From Gautieria morchelliformis (lineage: Eukaryota > Basidiomycota > Agaricomycetes > Gomphales > Gomphaceae): a DNA stretch of 64,000 nucleotides. The position numbers and the translations under genes are program-made. The notes under the pieces are model-generated. The model worked only from the letters and a program-made list of their open reading frames with translations, ran no database searches and had not been told where the DNA came from. Of this stretch, positions 33,863 through 44,462 are shown piece after piece. Location: positions 1 through 64,000 of the forward strand of contig WHVA01000330.1 of assembly GCA_015179125.1 (NCBI GenBank), written 5' to 3'. Numbering within the stretch: position 1 is the first letter of the stretch; each line of letters begins with the position of its first letter.

Positions 33863-35649
33863 GAGACCAGCGACGAGCAAGAGATACCGATAGAGTGTCA
33901 GGGAGTCCTACCGATAAGCAGAGTGGCCGAGATGCAGAGACACAGCATCGAGCTAAAGCGGCAGGCGAGGGCAGCATTCACTAAGTCACCCAGAGCACAG
34001 CTTGCACTTGAAATTGACCCTACAATGCCTTCCGCAGCGTTCTCAAAGATAACTCAGAACATGCCGCGAAAGCACACGAGCATACTCATACAGCTCAGGA
34101 CGGCCCACATAGCGCTAAACAAGCACATGCACAAGATAGGCAAAGCTGACTCACCAATGTGCCCTGCATGCCAAAACATCCCAGCAACGGTTCATCACTA
34201 TCTGTTTTGATGCCCAGCTTACAGCGGGCCTAGGAAGACATTGGAAAAGAGTCTCAGAAGGGGAGCCAAGTTGGTGAAGACACTCCTAGGGGGGCACAGA
34301 GCCATGGAACACTTGTTCAGATACGTACACGAAACAGGACGGTTTGAGAAGTCGCATGGGAGCATGACGCTCCTGAAGGAAACACAAGAAGGAGGCAGGA
34401 AATGAGACGGGACAAGCAGAGAAATCTTAGAAGGGAGAACACACCAACCCTGCCCAAACAGGCACGGACATACCCAGGGCCACGCCAGGGAGGTACAAGC
34501 TGAGACAGAGATCGAGAGGTGAGAAGGAAACAATTGGAGACAAAACATGTACACACCGTCTTACATAGGGAACGGCCCCAAAAGATGATAAATTGGAATA
34601 TAAAAAAAAATTAAAATTAAAATTAAAAAATGTAGTTCCAATGGCACGGAAACTAAGTGACAAAGCCACTGAAAATTCTACTGGTCCAACCACTTGAATA
34701 AATTCATTGGTTTTTTCTAGGAAACACAGTAAGCCCAAATTTCATTGGTTTGTTTCATTCGGGGCTGTTTCAATGATGTACCCACTGAAAACAGAGACCC
34801 CATGGGTAAACCCACTAGGTTTCAATGGATTCGCTATCCACAATGCACAATAGTGTGCTTCAGACCACCCAAGAAGAGCACAATACCAAGCTAGATTACG
34901 GTGGATTAGACATTAGTGGAGATTATGCCGAGATAACACACAGTTCTTGCAGATACGTTGACTGTCAGATTTGCAAAAGGTATCGGCATCACAGACCGTT
35001 TCGTCGGAGGGGGGGGGGCACAGTGATAAGGTTTGCTTCGGAGCCATACTGCAAAACGTGATCTTCCTTGCGACTTCGTGGCTATAGTACAGAGCATGTC
35101 AGTTATATCTTTAAGTAGCAGGTCGGTTTGAAACGGAAGTCATCCATTACGAGCCCCGTACAAACAGGGCTCAACCAACGGTGATTGCAAGAAGCGCCGC
35201 TTTGCCCCTGCGATTCCCTGGAAAGAGCACCCACGGTCACCTTCAGCAGCAGCAGCGCCAGAGCTCTCAGCAATGTCCTGAGCGTCCCACCTAAGCGCAC
35301 TGCAATTCGGACCAACTAGCATCCTGACGAACAAGCATTCCGACGCTTGTGCTATCGGCGCTGATGTGAGTCATGCGCCTAGCCCGCAAATGCTGGTGAT
35401 ATTGTGCCCCTGTATGAGGAGCGACTTGAGTAGCATGTGATGCCACGGACTCCCTGGCTGTGAGAGCATGAACATTGAGTATACCTGAGAGCCTCACCTC
35501 GAACTCAATCGATCTGTCCTGATAGAAGTAGTAACAGAAACAGTTCTCCACTCTCCACTGCCTTCCCGCAGTAGACCAGGCCAGGCCACACCCCTCCCAT
35601 CCTAACACAGTCCCGCGCACCAATTCACCGAACGATGCTGCCGCTGGCG

Positions 35650-35848
35650 TAGCTGCATGTGTCCACGAGCGGGAGAGGGGGAGACACGAGTCTTCAGCGA
35701 ATGCGGCGATGTGGAGCAACGAGGCATACACGTCTAAATGTGCGAGCCAGATCCAAGGAGGAGGGTACACCGTGCTGCATGTGTCCACGAGCGGAAAAGG
35801 GGGAGACGCGAGTGTTCAGTGAAGGCGGCAGTGTGGAGCAATGAGACA
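35650..35848. repeat. Tandem duplication with a unit of about 120 bp
   Basis: The 70-base stretch starting TGCATGTGTCCACGAGCGG occurs at about 35653 and 35776, and GGAGGAGGGTACACCG recurs after each (35757, 35901). The copies differ by about 10%. Confidence 0.75.
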
Positions 35849-36369
35849 CTTACCTTATGATGCCAGCAGCCAGAAGAGACGTGCAAGGGAGCTCCAAGAA
35901 GGAGGAGGGTACACCGGGCTTATGGTTGTGAGCCTCAGCGCTAGCGTACTGTTGGAAACCAATGCTGCTGCTGCGTCGATTATGGACGTAGGCATTTGTG
36001 ACCTCCTTGAACAGCAAGGGGGATAGATGGAGTCTGGAGCAGTTTCGGCGGCATGGAAGACATGGTGGTTGGAAATGGCTCCTATGGACCCTTGTGGTCT
36101 CTTAGGGTTAAGCGTCCATGGACGGGTCCATGGACGATGGCTCCCTGTGGCCAGGGTGCCCTTAATTTGTGGGGTGTGTGAGTGCGACTCTAGCTGTGCA
36201 CGATGTAACTCTGTTCCTGTCAAGACGATTCAGAAATCCTGGAAGATGATGGGACATCGAAAACTTTCGCAAATGATTCATGGAATTACCACGCGTTTTA
36301 CCCGACCACCAAACCCAGTTCACCTCCCCTCACATCACACTAACAGCCTCCCCTCCCAGGCTTCTTCTC

Positions 36370-36460
36370 CAGGCCGTCCCAAAAAGCCCGGCTCAGGGTT
36401 TGACAAGCCTGGGCCAAGCTGTGAAGCCGCGGCTCTTGAGCGCCTAGATGATATGGGTGA
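36370..36460. repeat. AGCC/AAGCC motif block 2
   Basis: The block reads AAAAAGCCCGGCTCAGGG, then AAGCCTGGGCC and GGCTCTTGAGCG. It is alignable in order to 36843-36962 and 42030-42150. Confidence 0.55.
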
Positions 36461-36842
36461 AGCCGCCCTAGGCGGCTCGACGGCACCCAGGCACAGCACG
36501 TCGGCACCACTCGTGGGAAGATTAGATAAGGCGCTTAAAGTTCAAATGAGGGACGAAAAGGGTGTTTTTCACCCTGCGGCCATGCTCCAGCGAGCCGGGG
36601 CCAAAGCCGTGTTGGCGCAGTAGTCTAGATAGACACTAAGACGACTTCAGTGTAAGCTGAGAGGTCGTCGAGCAAGCGTACGCTACTCATACTCTATAAT
36701 TCCTTTGTACTATAAAATAGGGATGAGGACAATAGGATAAGACAATAAGATGCTAAACAAAGGGAAACTGCGGAGACTGCGCAAGGAGAACAATGCGCGA
36801 AGGGGGATCGGTGATCGGTCAAGTATGACAGGTTTTACAACA

Positions 36843-36962
36843 AGCCGAGCCGGAGCCGGACCTGAGCCGTAAAAAAAGCCCGGCCTGGGTTTTGTGAAGC
36901 CCGAGCCGTCTCAGGCCGAGCCGTGACCGGGGCTTTTGAGCCCAAGCCGGGCCGGGAAAACA
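36843..36962. repeat. AGCC/AAGCC motif block 3
   Basis: The block holds AAAAAGCCCGGCCTGGG, AAGCCCGAGCCG and GGGCTTTTGAGCCC. It is the most regular of the five blocks. Such runs are seen in the termini of some fungal hAT elements, but no TIR or 8-bp duplication could be found here. Confidence 0.55.
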
Positions 36963-37259
36963 CTACTAGAGATTAAGAGTGGTCAAGCCAAGTGAGAATC
37001 GACACTTCTCCGCTCGGATGACATCGTGGCAATCATACCTGCGATATCAGTATGAGCATGCCCGTCCAGGTCCACTGAAATGGCACAGAATTCGTGCTTT
37101 GATAGTACGAGATCAGACCACATCTATTGTACCTAATTACAATACAATTCTGAATTTTTCCTAGCGGTCTGATCCAGATCGGACCACATCGACTCCCAGT
37201 GTCCCTGTCCGATTCCACTTGCTTACAGTCGTTATTCAGGACGACACTACCTGTAAATA

Positions 37260-37821
37260 GGAGGATGTTTATAAATGTCATATATAGCTTAGCTCATCTA
37301 TATTTCATAAAATATATCAAAATTGAGGCAGTTGCCAGCACCTGTAAGGCATGCTTAATCCTAGCCCCAAAGTTCTTTCTCACAGTCTGCTGCTCCCCCA
37401 GGAAAGGGTGTATACCCCATTGTCTAAACATCAATAGTTACACATCTTTGTACTATACATGCATATTATTTTAAACATACCTTCTAATCAGATCTCTCAA
37501 CCATATATAATAATATAGTACAGGTATTGTCCATACTTGCTTCTATATTCTGTGATTGTACATCTAACATGTTTCATATATACTTTTAATATATAGTCAT
37601 CCACATCCTCTCTGAAATTGCTCTGTTATATCAATACACACCATGCTTTAGCACATAAAACCATATTTTTAAAATATCAGAACATTCAAAAAAATTTAGG
37701 ATGTCCACAATATACAAGTTGCTCAAAATGATGGATTATGAATTTGGTTAGGGTTGATATTTTAAAAGATATCTAATATATCCTAGAAGAATATACATTG
37801 TTGTCAATGTGAACATCCTCC
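37260..37821. mobile_element. MITE copy 1 (562 bp)
   Basis: Ends are GGAGGATGTT and AACATCCTCC, a 10-bp terminal inverted repeat. ATA flanks both sides (37257-37259, 37822-37824). It is non-coding and AT-rich, and nearly identical to copy 2. Confidence 0.85.
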
Positions 37822-37824
37822 ATA

Positions 37825-38639
37825 GACATTAAGTAAAATCACAAGTACATAACTGCAGGCACATACTGGAAGTGTCAAAGAAGAGGATGGAATGGCACAA
37901 GTTTGGCTGCAAGCAGGGCCATTCATGTTCAGTAAAGATTCACTAATAGGAATAACACCTATCAGCCTGCACGCAACAGCCCTTTTGCTATGGATGGTCT
38001 GTAGTGCAGTCGTTCGAGGCTGGGACTGTATCTGTGACTATAACTGTGAGTGTGACTTTGACTTCAGATGTGACACGTGTGACGTGACTGTGACCAGTGG
38101 CGATGTCCTGTGACAAGGCCTCGACTGGGTTGCCCAAAAAGAGGGGACTTGACTTGACTTAAGACTAGAGAGAAACTTGACTTGAGCATAGACTGAAACT
38201 GAACTTGACTTGATTATTGTACAGACAGACTGAGCCTTTATATACACAACCCCAAGCTACAACGATGTCATAACGATGCGAGAGGATGTGATGGAGTAAG
38301 GGGGCTGACTGAGCAGTCTGAGTCAGTGCGAGAGCACAAAGTACAAAAGGGGAAACAATGGAGAAATGACAATAGTGAAAGTAAGCGAGTATGTGTTGAA
38401 TAGGGGTAATGAGTCAGTAAAGTATGGAGAATGAGTAATAAAAGATCCAAAGATAGAACAATGGTGAGTAATGATGGGAAAGAACTAACAAGAAAGGAAA
38501 CTGGTGAGTCATGCGATAAAGAAATGAGTCATATAAAAGAACACAGGAATAGTCCACCAATCCAAAACCATATGCTTATCCATCTTCTCCAAGGTGAGTC
38601 AGAGAGTGAGTCAATGGACTGAGTGATGAGGGGGAGGAT
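37825..38639. other. Spacer with the second copy of the 264-bp repeat
   Basis: No convincing gene. Before the repeat there is a run of ACTTGACTTG units (about 38140-38215). Confidence 0.5.
38188..38452 (-). repeat. 264-bp dispersed repeat, copy 2
   Basis: It aligns end to end with 18691-18954, including TATATAAAGGCTC on the minus strand. No flanking duplication was found. Confidence 0.6.
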
Positions 38640-40870
38640 GAAAAATCACCAACAGAAATAACTCCTAAGTTTCTCCTTGATCCACTCCCATGCTAGGATA
38701 CAAGGGGGAGAAAGGCGAATATGGTCTTTTGATGCCTTTCGATGAAGATTAAGAAGGATCGATGTAGGGGGACTTGTGGGGTATGGAGCCCTACATTCTG
38801 CCTCATATTCCTCTTTTCCTTCATCATCATAAGAAACCTTTCCCATATATCCAAGAAATATAAATGGCTCGGGTGAATCTTGGAAAAATACTGAATCTCC
38901 CATGGCAAAAGACGTCAGAAAATAGGGATGGGGATGCTCCGTCAAAAGCTGGGCTGCTGGGGGCGTCTGTGGATGAACAATATTGTGAAGCTATGCATGA
39001 CATCGAATATCTTCTGAGTCGAGTGACCATTGTGATCCCATATTAGACGTAGGGGAGTCCAGGGACTGGAGAGGAATAGAATTCGAAGATGATCTGATGG
39101 ATGGCATGGTGAAACTGATAATGAACTGATGATGGTGAGGCGGTGTGTCTGCGTGAACTGAGCTGAGGTGATGGCTAAGGCTGAGATGAATTAGACGCGT
39201 GCGGAGTTTTGTGCATTTTTGCTGCGTGTCGTTTATTGTTCCTTCAGCGGTTGGTTTTGTTGCTGATCCTCAGGCTAGTGTAGAACTATGAGGCCAAGTT
39301 AATGGAAAGAATTCAGATAAGAAACACCAAACTCACCTGTAATTTCTTGGGATCACAGGCCATTGCGTTGTATGCTTCGGTCACAGCAGCTCAAGTCGAT
39401 TTGGGGTTGTCTCGGCAGAAGTCAATAGCGAAGAGGTTCCCGAAAGATACGATGTGAAATGAAGGCATAGGATGCAATGGAGACTCACTTCACCGAGTTC
39501 CCCTTCTCTGGGTAATACAACTTGTTAGGCCCTTTATGTGCAACCACTGCCATCTTTTCCTTTTTGATCTTGATGCATGTAGTATTGCTGGTGGTAGCAT
39601 CCGCAGTGTTCACTTGAGGGTGCGTAGTGGATTGATTGCCGACAGGTGTGTCTAGGTGATCAGGAGTGATAGCAATTCCAGGGAAGAGCACAAATGTGTT
39701 TCAGCCGTGAGTATTTTTGCAATTGTGTCAATAGATGCTGGCTTGCGGGTCACGGTACTGGAGTAATAAAAATAATAAATAGTAACTGAAGCCTTTGATA
39801 TTCTATGACCGATGTACTTACAAGGGATCAGCGAGCTGCTGTTGTAGATAGTAAATTGGGTCAGAACATGCGTCCATTCCAATTACTCGACTGGCTTACC
39901 AGCTTAGTCTTGGCACTCGGCAGCAGAGACTGCAGGGCTGGGCTTGCCGGGGGTGGTACACTGCTCAAAGTGGAGATGGCTGGAGTGGAATAAGCATTGA
40001 CATGGTCTAGTTCAGGTCCCATATCAGAGGATATTGGCACGTCTATAAGAATCGTGTCAGGTAATGATCTAACAGCTGGGATAAACTCAGCTTAACCTAG
40101 ATGTCTAGCTGTGCTTGGGAAACATTGAGCCTGTCCCAGTGTCAATGTCAGTGCTATTCAGTCAAGCAGGTATACATTTACCGGTGTATCCTGTTGCGCT
40201 GTCTTCGACATCTCTAAATTAGTAACGAAGGTGTATTTCTGCAACTGATCTGGAGAGGTCAGTGAGCTATAGTTATTATCACAGATACGCGTAGAGTCTG
40301 CAATTGACTGAGTGGGGACTGTGGATATTGTTGGCAAGCTCAGGGTGGGATGCGAGGGGATGGTTGCATTAGTTAAGCTCGGCAGCGATTGAGTGGCAGT
40401 GCCAATGGAGATTGGCAGTGATTGAGCAGTAGTGAGGGGAGACGAGTGAGCAGCGATAGGATGAACAGCTTCGTAGCTTTCAGTGAGCATATGAGGAGCA
40501 TTGGATATGCTAACTGACTGGTCATTTGAGTATCTGCTGGAAACAATAACTGACGGTTGATTTTGCATGAAGGTGGCATGTTCGATGATTCAGACGACCA
40601 AGGAGGTCCAGATGGCAGTCTAGGAGGTTGACAGGTGGCAGGGTCCCTCTTTGGCAGTGGCTTAATAATCAACTCTGTTGGCGTCGTTGTGAATCTGAGC
40701 TTTTTTTCTCTTTCTTGCATGACATGTGAGGGCTAGTGGCATGACTCCATTTGTGATTATCAGGGATCTGGGAATCACAGGGATCTTCTTCCTTGGCCGG
40801 CTGGACGCCATTTTTAGGTTGATGGCGCCATGCTGGATAATATGTTGTAGCAAGGAGATCAACCTTCCAG
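38640..40870 (-). pseudogene. Decayed multi-exon gene, Ser/Pro-rich, unknown product
   Basis: Reading down the minus strand, coding-like segments appear in order: a basic start (MASSRPRKKIPVIPRS), a Ser/Thr/Pro-rich middle (40568-40158), STPAISTLSSVPPPASPAL near 39960, KMAVVAHKGPNKLYYPEKG (39560-39490), a short LFAIDFCRDNPKST segment with a TGA (near 39400), and a C-terminal block FAMGDSVFFQDSPEPFIFLGYMG (part; 38945-38646). Frames change between them, partly through likely introns and partly through indels. The composition suggests a transposon-borne gene of agaricomycetes, but I cannot name the family. Exon limits are not resolved. Confidence 0.35.
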
Positions 40871-41654
40871 TGACCCTCTCACAGCTGTAGGGTGGGGTAG
40901 GCTTGATACATATGACCTCGATAGAACTGAATAGTTGACAGTGACACCTTCAACCATGTATGGGGGTGTGCAGCATTTTCAGCTAGTTGTGGCCATACAA
41001 ACCTACAAGTCTGTCTAATTTCCACGGCAAGGAGACTAGACACCAGTGTTCCGTCTTCATCAGAGATGTAACCTAAGCATTCAGGTTGTGTATCATACTG
41101 TAGTTCAGCTTTAGCAAGGCTGAACTCGGGTCACAGATCAGAGGGCTTGGCTTCAGCCTTGTGGGTTGCACCCACTCAGTGTTCCGTCCTAATTTCGGAC
41201 GTGATCTTAGCTATAAGCGGAGAAGCAGGTTTTGATATCAAGCAGAGAGATCTTAAGTGCGAGAAGCTAATTCGATATCTGAACTGAGGAACTACGATAC
41301 ATGGACTGGAGGTCTATATAGTAAGGTAGCGTGCAGGCTCAGGAAGAGAACATGATCGGATCAACAGTCAGGGCAACAAAGGGTCAGGCAAACGGGGAAC
41401 TAACTAGATAAGGGAATCAGGGGTGATGGGCAGTGCGAAGGGAAACCTGAAGGAAATCCAAGAATAACCCGAGGTTCCTGAATGAGAGCCGAAGCTGAGG
41501 CTTCATGTCCAGATTCAGGAATGGATCATAACACTAAGGCTGTGCAAGGCTGGGACGGATCAGAGCTGTTATCATTGTCACACACCCCACCAAGTTTAAG
41601 CTCTTGCACATGGGACTCCCATTCCTTGCGCATCCAGTAGGTGTAGTATTCTGC

Positions 41655-41810
41655 AAAGCTTGGCTTGGGCCGTGGCAAAGCCGGAGCCAAGCCGCCAAAA
41701 GCTGGGCCGAGCCGGGCCAAAGCCATCCTGAGGCCGGGAGCTAGGGCTCAGCCTGAGTTTTGGAGAGCCCAAGCCAAGCCGTCAAGCCGTGGCTCGAGCG
41801 CTTACTCAAG
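41655..41810. repeat. AGCC/AAGCC motif block 4
   Basis: The block holds AAGCCGGAGCCAAGCCG, GGCTCAGCCTGAG and CGTGGCTCGAGCGC, in the same order and orientation as blocks 2, 3 and 5. Confidence 0.55.
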
Positions 41811-42029
41811 CGCTCACCGGTTATGTGTGAATCGGGTAACAAGCGCACTCCAAATGCGGACTCATGTCATCTTCGCATGGGCTGGAATTAATTAAGGAAG
41901 GTCCAAAGGTCCCCCAGGTGGTCTAGACACCTTTCAAAGGAATATTTGAGTATGTAGAATACAACTAGTTACTTAAAAGTACATAGAATTTTTAGTTTGG
42001 CGTTGCATCCCTTCAAACGATGTGCCCAC

Positions 42030-42150
42030 TCATGAGCCCTGGCCCAGGCCAAGCTGGCTCTCAAAGCCCGGCTCTGAATTTGGTGAGCCCGAGCCAGCGT
42101 GAGCCAAGCCGAAGCCACGGCTTTTGAGCCGAGCCAGGCTTTGCAGAACA
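42030..42150. repeat. AGCC/AAGCC motif block 5
   Basis: The block holds AAAGCCCGGCTCTG, GAGCCCGAGCCAGC and CACGGCTTTTGAGCCG. Confidence 0.55.
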
Positions 42151-42507
42151 TTAAGTAGGTGACATTCAGAAAATCATTGCACTTTTGTTGTATTTTTGGT
42201 ACAGCTGAGTAAGATGTGACATCGTGAACAAGAGCTGTTCGGGAAGATTGGTGGCCATACAATGTGTCTGGTTTAGAGAGGTTTTGCATGGGGATTATGG
42301 AGGACTTCAAAATCATTATTTGAGCAGAGACTCACCTTGGCGCAGCGTGACCTTCTCAATTTGTTCAATGGTTTGAGTGTTTCTGTCCATGCCGATTGGG
42401 CAATCTGTGCAGTAGGTAGAAGCACACGAGCCCATCGTACAATTTTTACCTGATAACTTTGTCACAGCCCATCACTGCAGGCATATAAAAGCTTTCTTGT
42501 CTGAAAA

Positions 42508-42797
42508 ACTGTTGAAAAAACTGTAAAATTTTTCCAAATATTTTTAGTATTTTTTATATAAAAAAACTATGATAAAATTTTGTGTTTTTATTAGAATTTG
42601 TTGAGCAAGAAAATTGTAAAAAAAAATCAAAGTTTTTTTCAGTGTTTTTTATGGGTTTCTTTGATTTTTCACAAAGAAACTTATAAAAAGACATAAAACC
42701 CCTGCAAACTTTAAACTTTTTACAATTTTCTTGCTCAACAAATTCTAACAAAAACACTAAAAAAAATTGGAAGATCTTTACAGTTTTTTGAACAGTT
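42508..42797. repeat. Fold-back (palindromic) element, about 290 bp
   Basis: AACTGTTGAAAAAACTG at the left is inverted at the right (CAGTTTTTTGAACAGTT). Inside, a 41-base arm at 42582-42622 containing GAATTTGTTGAGCAAG pairs with 42717-42757. The arms are AT-rich with a loop of about 94 bases. It is non-coding. Confidence 0.75.
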
Positions 42798-43228
42798 ATT
42801 CAATCAGAATGTGTCATTTACGAGACTCAAAGAATATCAAAGAATGCTGCAGCACAACTCCAGAAATAATTTAATATTTGTACCTTGGTTGCAATCCGCG
42901 TAAGGACTAGTCCAAGTTAATATGGACAGAAGGCAATACATTTCTTAGCAGCACTGAACAATAAAATAAAAGACTGTAGGTTCAAGGACACTATCAGGGT
43001 CCAAGCGTACTCCAAAATATAAGGGAATGTACTTAGCAGGCAAATTTATAAATGGACTGCCCTGATAATCTACCAGCGCACTGCAATAAAACGAGGGACG
43101 AGTTTTGTGAACAAAGCGACTTGTGAAAGTCTCTAATCAGGAAAATCGACTGATCAGATCGTCTCAGGTATTGCAGTGCAAATGGCAAGACTTTCAATTG
43201 ACAGACTCACTCTGTAGAATTACACCCG
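42798..43228. other. Intergenic DNA without visible features
   Basis: I see no gene or repeat of note between the fold-back element and MITE copy 2. Confidence 0.5.
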
Positions 43229-43231
43229 GAG

Positions 43232-43804
43232 GGAGGATGTTTATAACTGTCATATATATGTATATATAGCTTAGCTCATCTATATTTCATAAAATATATC
43301 AAAATTGAGGCAGTTGCCAGCACCTGTAAGGCATGCTTAATCCTAGCCCCAAAGTTCTTTCTCACAGTCTGCTGCTCCCCCAGGAAAAGGTGTATACCCC
43401 ATTGTCTAAACATCAATAGTTACATATCTTTGTACTAATACATGCATATTATTTTAAACATACCTTCTAATCAGATCTCTCAACCATATATAATAACATA
43501 GTACAGGTATTGTCCATACTTGCTTCTATATTCTGTGATTGTACATCTAACATGTTTCATATATACTTTTAATATATAGTCATCCACATCCTCTCTGAAA
43601 TTGCTCTGTTATATCAATACACACCATGCTTTAGCACATAAAACCATATTTTTAAAATATCAGAACATTCAAAAAAATTTAGGATGTCCACAATATACAA
43701 GTTGCTCAAAATGATGGATTATGAATTTGGTTAGGGTTGATATTTCAAAAGATATCTAATATATCCTAGAAGAATATACATTGTTGTCAATGTGAACATC
43801 CTCC
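43232..43804. mobile_element. MITE copy 2 (573 bp)
   Basis: Ends are GGAGGATGTT and AACATCCTCC; GAG flanks both sides (43229-43231, 43805-43807). It differs from copy 1 by a short TATATATG-type insertion near the left end and a few substitutions. Confidence 0.85.
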
Positions 43805-43807
43805 GAG

Positions 43808-44227
43808 GATTAGTCCAAGTGGCTAAGCAGTAAAGTAACTACTTAACAAGGAATTAGACACTAAAGTAAGTGAATAACCCTAGCTGGGGTTAGCAGCTTA
43901 GTAAGCTGCAAGTCACATGAGGTCACGTGTAGGATAGAAGATGGGTAGGTTGGCTGATGAAAGGCAGGCAGAAAGGGCCCCCTTTTATATTGTATTGTAC
44001 AGGTGCTTAACTAAGCGGTAGAACCTTCTATCTATTAATGGAATGGGGGAATGAGTCACGAAGAAGTTTTCAGAATGTGTGGCAAGGTTCTGTCTGACTC
44101 ATAATGACTCAGAGTGACTTGAAATGACTCCTACTGGTGACTCCGCAGGGTTTTCCACCAATCAGGGCTTGATTCGTCAGGAATGAGTCATTAATTGGAC
44201 TCATGTGATTTATGACAGCTTGGGTGA
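43808..44227. other. Spacer rich in GAGTCA/TGACTC words
   Basis: From about 44050 to 44230 ATGACTC/GAGTCA words recur. No gene is seen. Confidence 0.45.
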
Positions 44228-44235
44228 GTCATGTA

Positions 44236-44405
44236 TAGGGCTCGGCACCGTACCGTATACGGGTACGGCCGTATGTCTTACGGCTACTTTACGGTGTCAC
44301 ACGTACCGTATCTGTTCCGTATCCTGGACCACCAGCATGCCACACGGTACGTGTACGGCCACCATACGGCCGTATACGGGCATACGGGAGGTATGGGGCC
44401 ATAGG
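44236..44405. repeat. hAT subterminal TACGG/CCGTA cluster (left)
   Basis: Within 170 bases TACGG or CCGTA occurs about fifteen times, often as TACGGCCGTA. The right end (48525-48696) has a matching cluster. Confidence 0.8.
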
Positions 44406-44462
44406 GATAGTTGAATTTGCGTTTGAGTAACTACATAGTCATCTGACATATTCCCTACATCC

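Larger units (their letters stand above)
23303..34405 (+). pseudogene. LINE ORF2: reverse transcriptase end, RNase H, zinc finger
   Basis: The RT reads GRGMDQGCPLSAITYQFYN and the catalytic VGFVDDTTI, then a TGA at 23460-23462. Solo LTR D interrupts at 23711 and the frame resumes at 24263. A frameshift near 24690 precedes the RNase H domain, whose four acidic residues are all present: FSDGS, FEAEL, LDNQAA, NERADAEA (about 24860-25250). Gypsy-1 interrupts after AAKGE and the frame resumes at 33868 with SDEQEIP. The C-terminal C-x2-C..H..C finger (CPACQ..HHYLF, CPAY) has a TGA at 34208-34210. The end is at 34403-34405. RT with a C-terminal RNase H suggests a Tad1/I-like fungal clade. Confidence 0.82.
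23303..34629 (+). mobile_element. 5'-truncated LINE with RNase H, split by solo LTR D and gypsy-1
   Basis: The ten bases ATGTAGTTCC lie at 23293-23302 and 34630-34639, the target duplication. The right end is an A-rich tail built of AATTAAAA units. The LINE starts inside the reverse transcriptase gene, as usual for 5' truncation. Without its two inserts the LINE is about 2.2 kb. Confidence 0.88.
34640..37256. other. Gene-poor region after the LINE
   Basis: It starts with CACTG-containing DNA (to about 34830). An ORF at 36027-36623 spans a GC-rich AGCC block and has no recognisable domain, so I do not call it a gene. A tandem duplication and two AGCC blocks are listed separately. Confidence 0.5.
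40871..42507. other. Gene-poor region with two AGCC blocks
   Basis: No ORF with a recognisable domain. AGCC blocks 4 and 5 lie in it. Confidence 0.5.

Noticed and set aside
36027..36623. 198-codon ORF as a gene
   Set aside because: It crosses an AGCC motif block, has no recognisable domain, and its composition follows the local GC-rich DNA.
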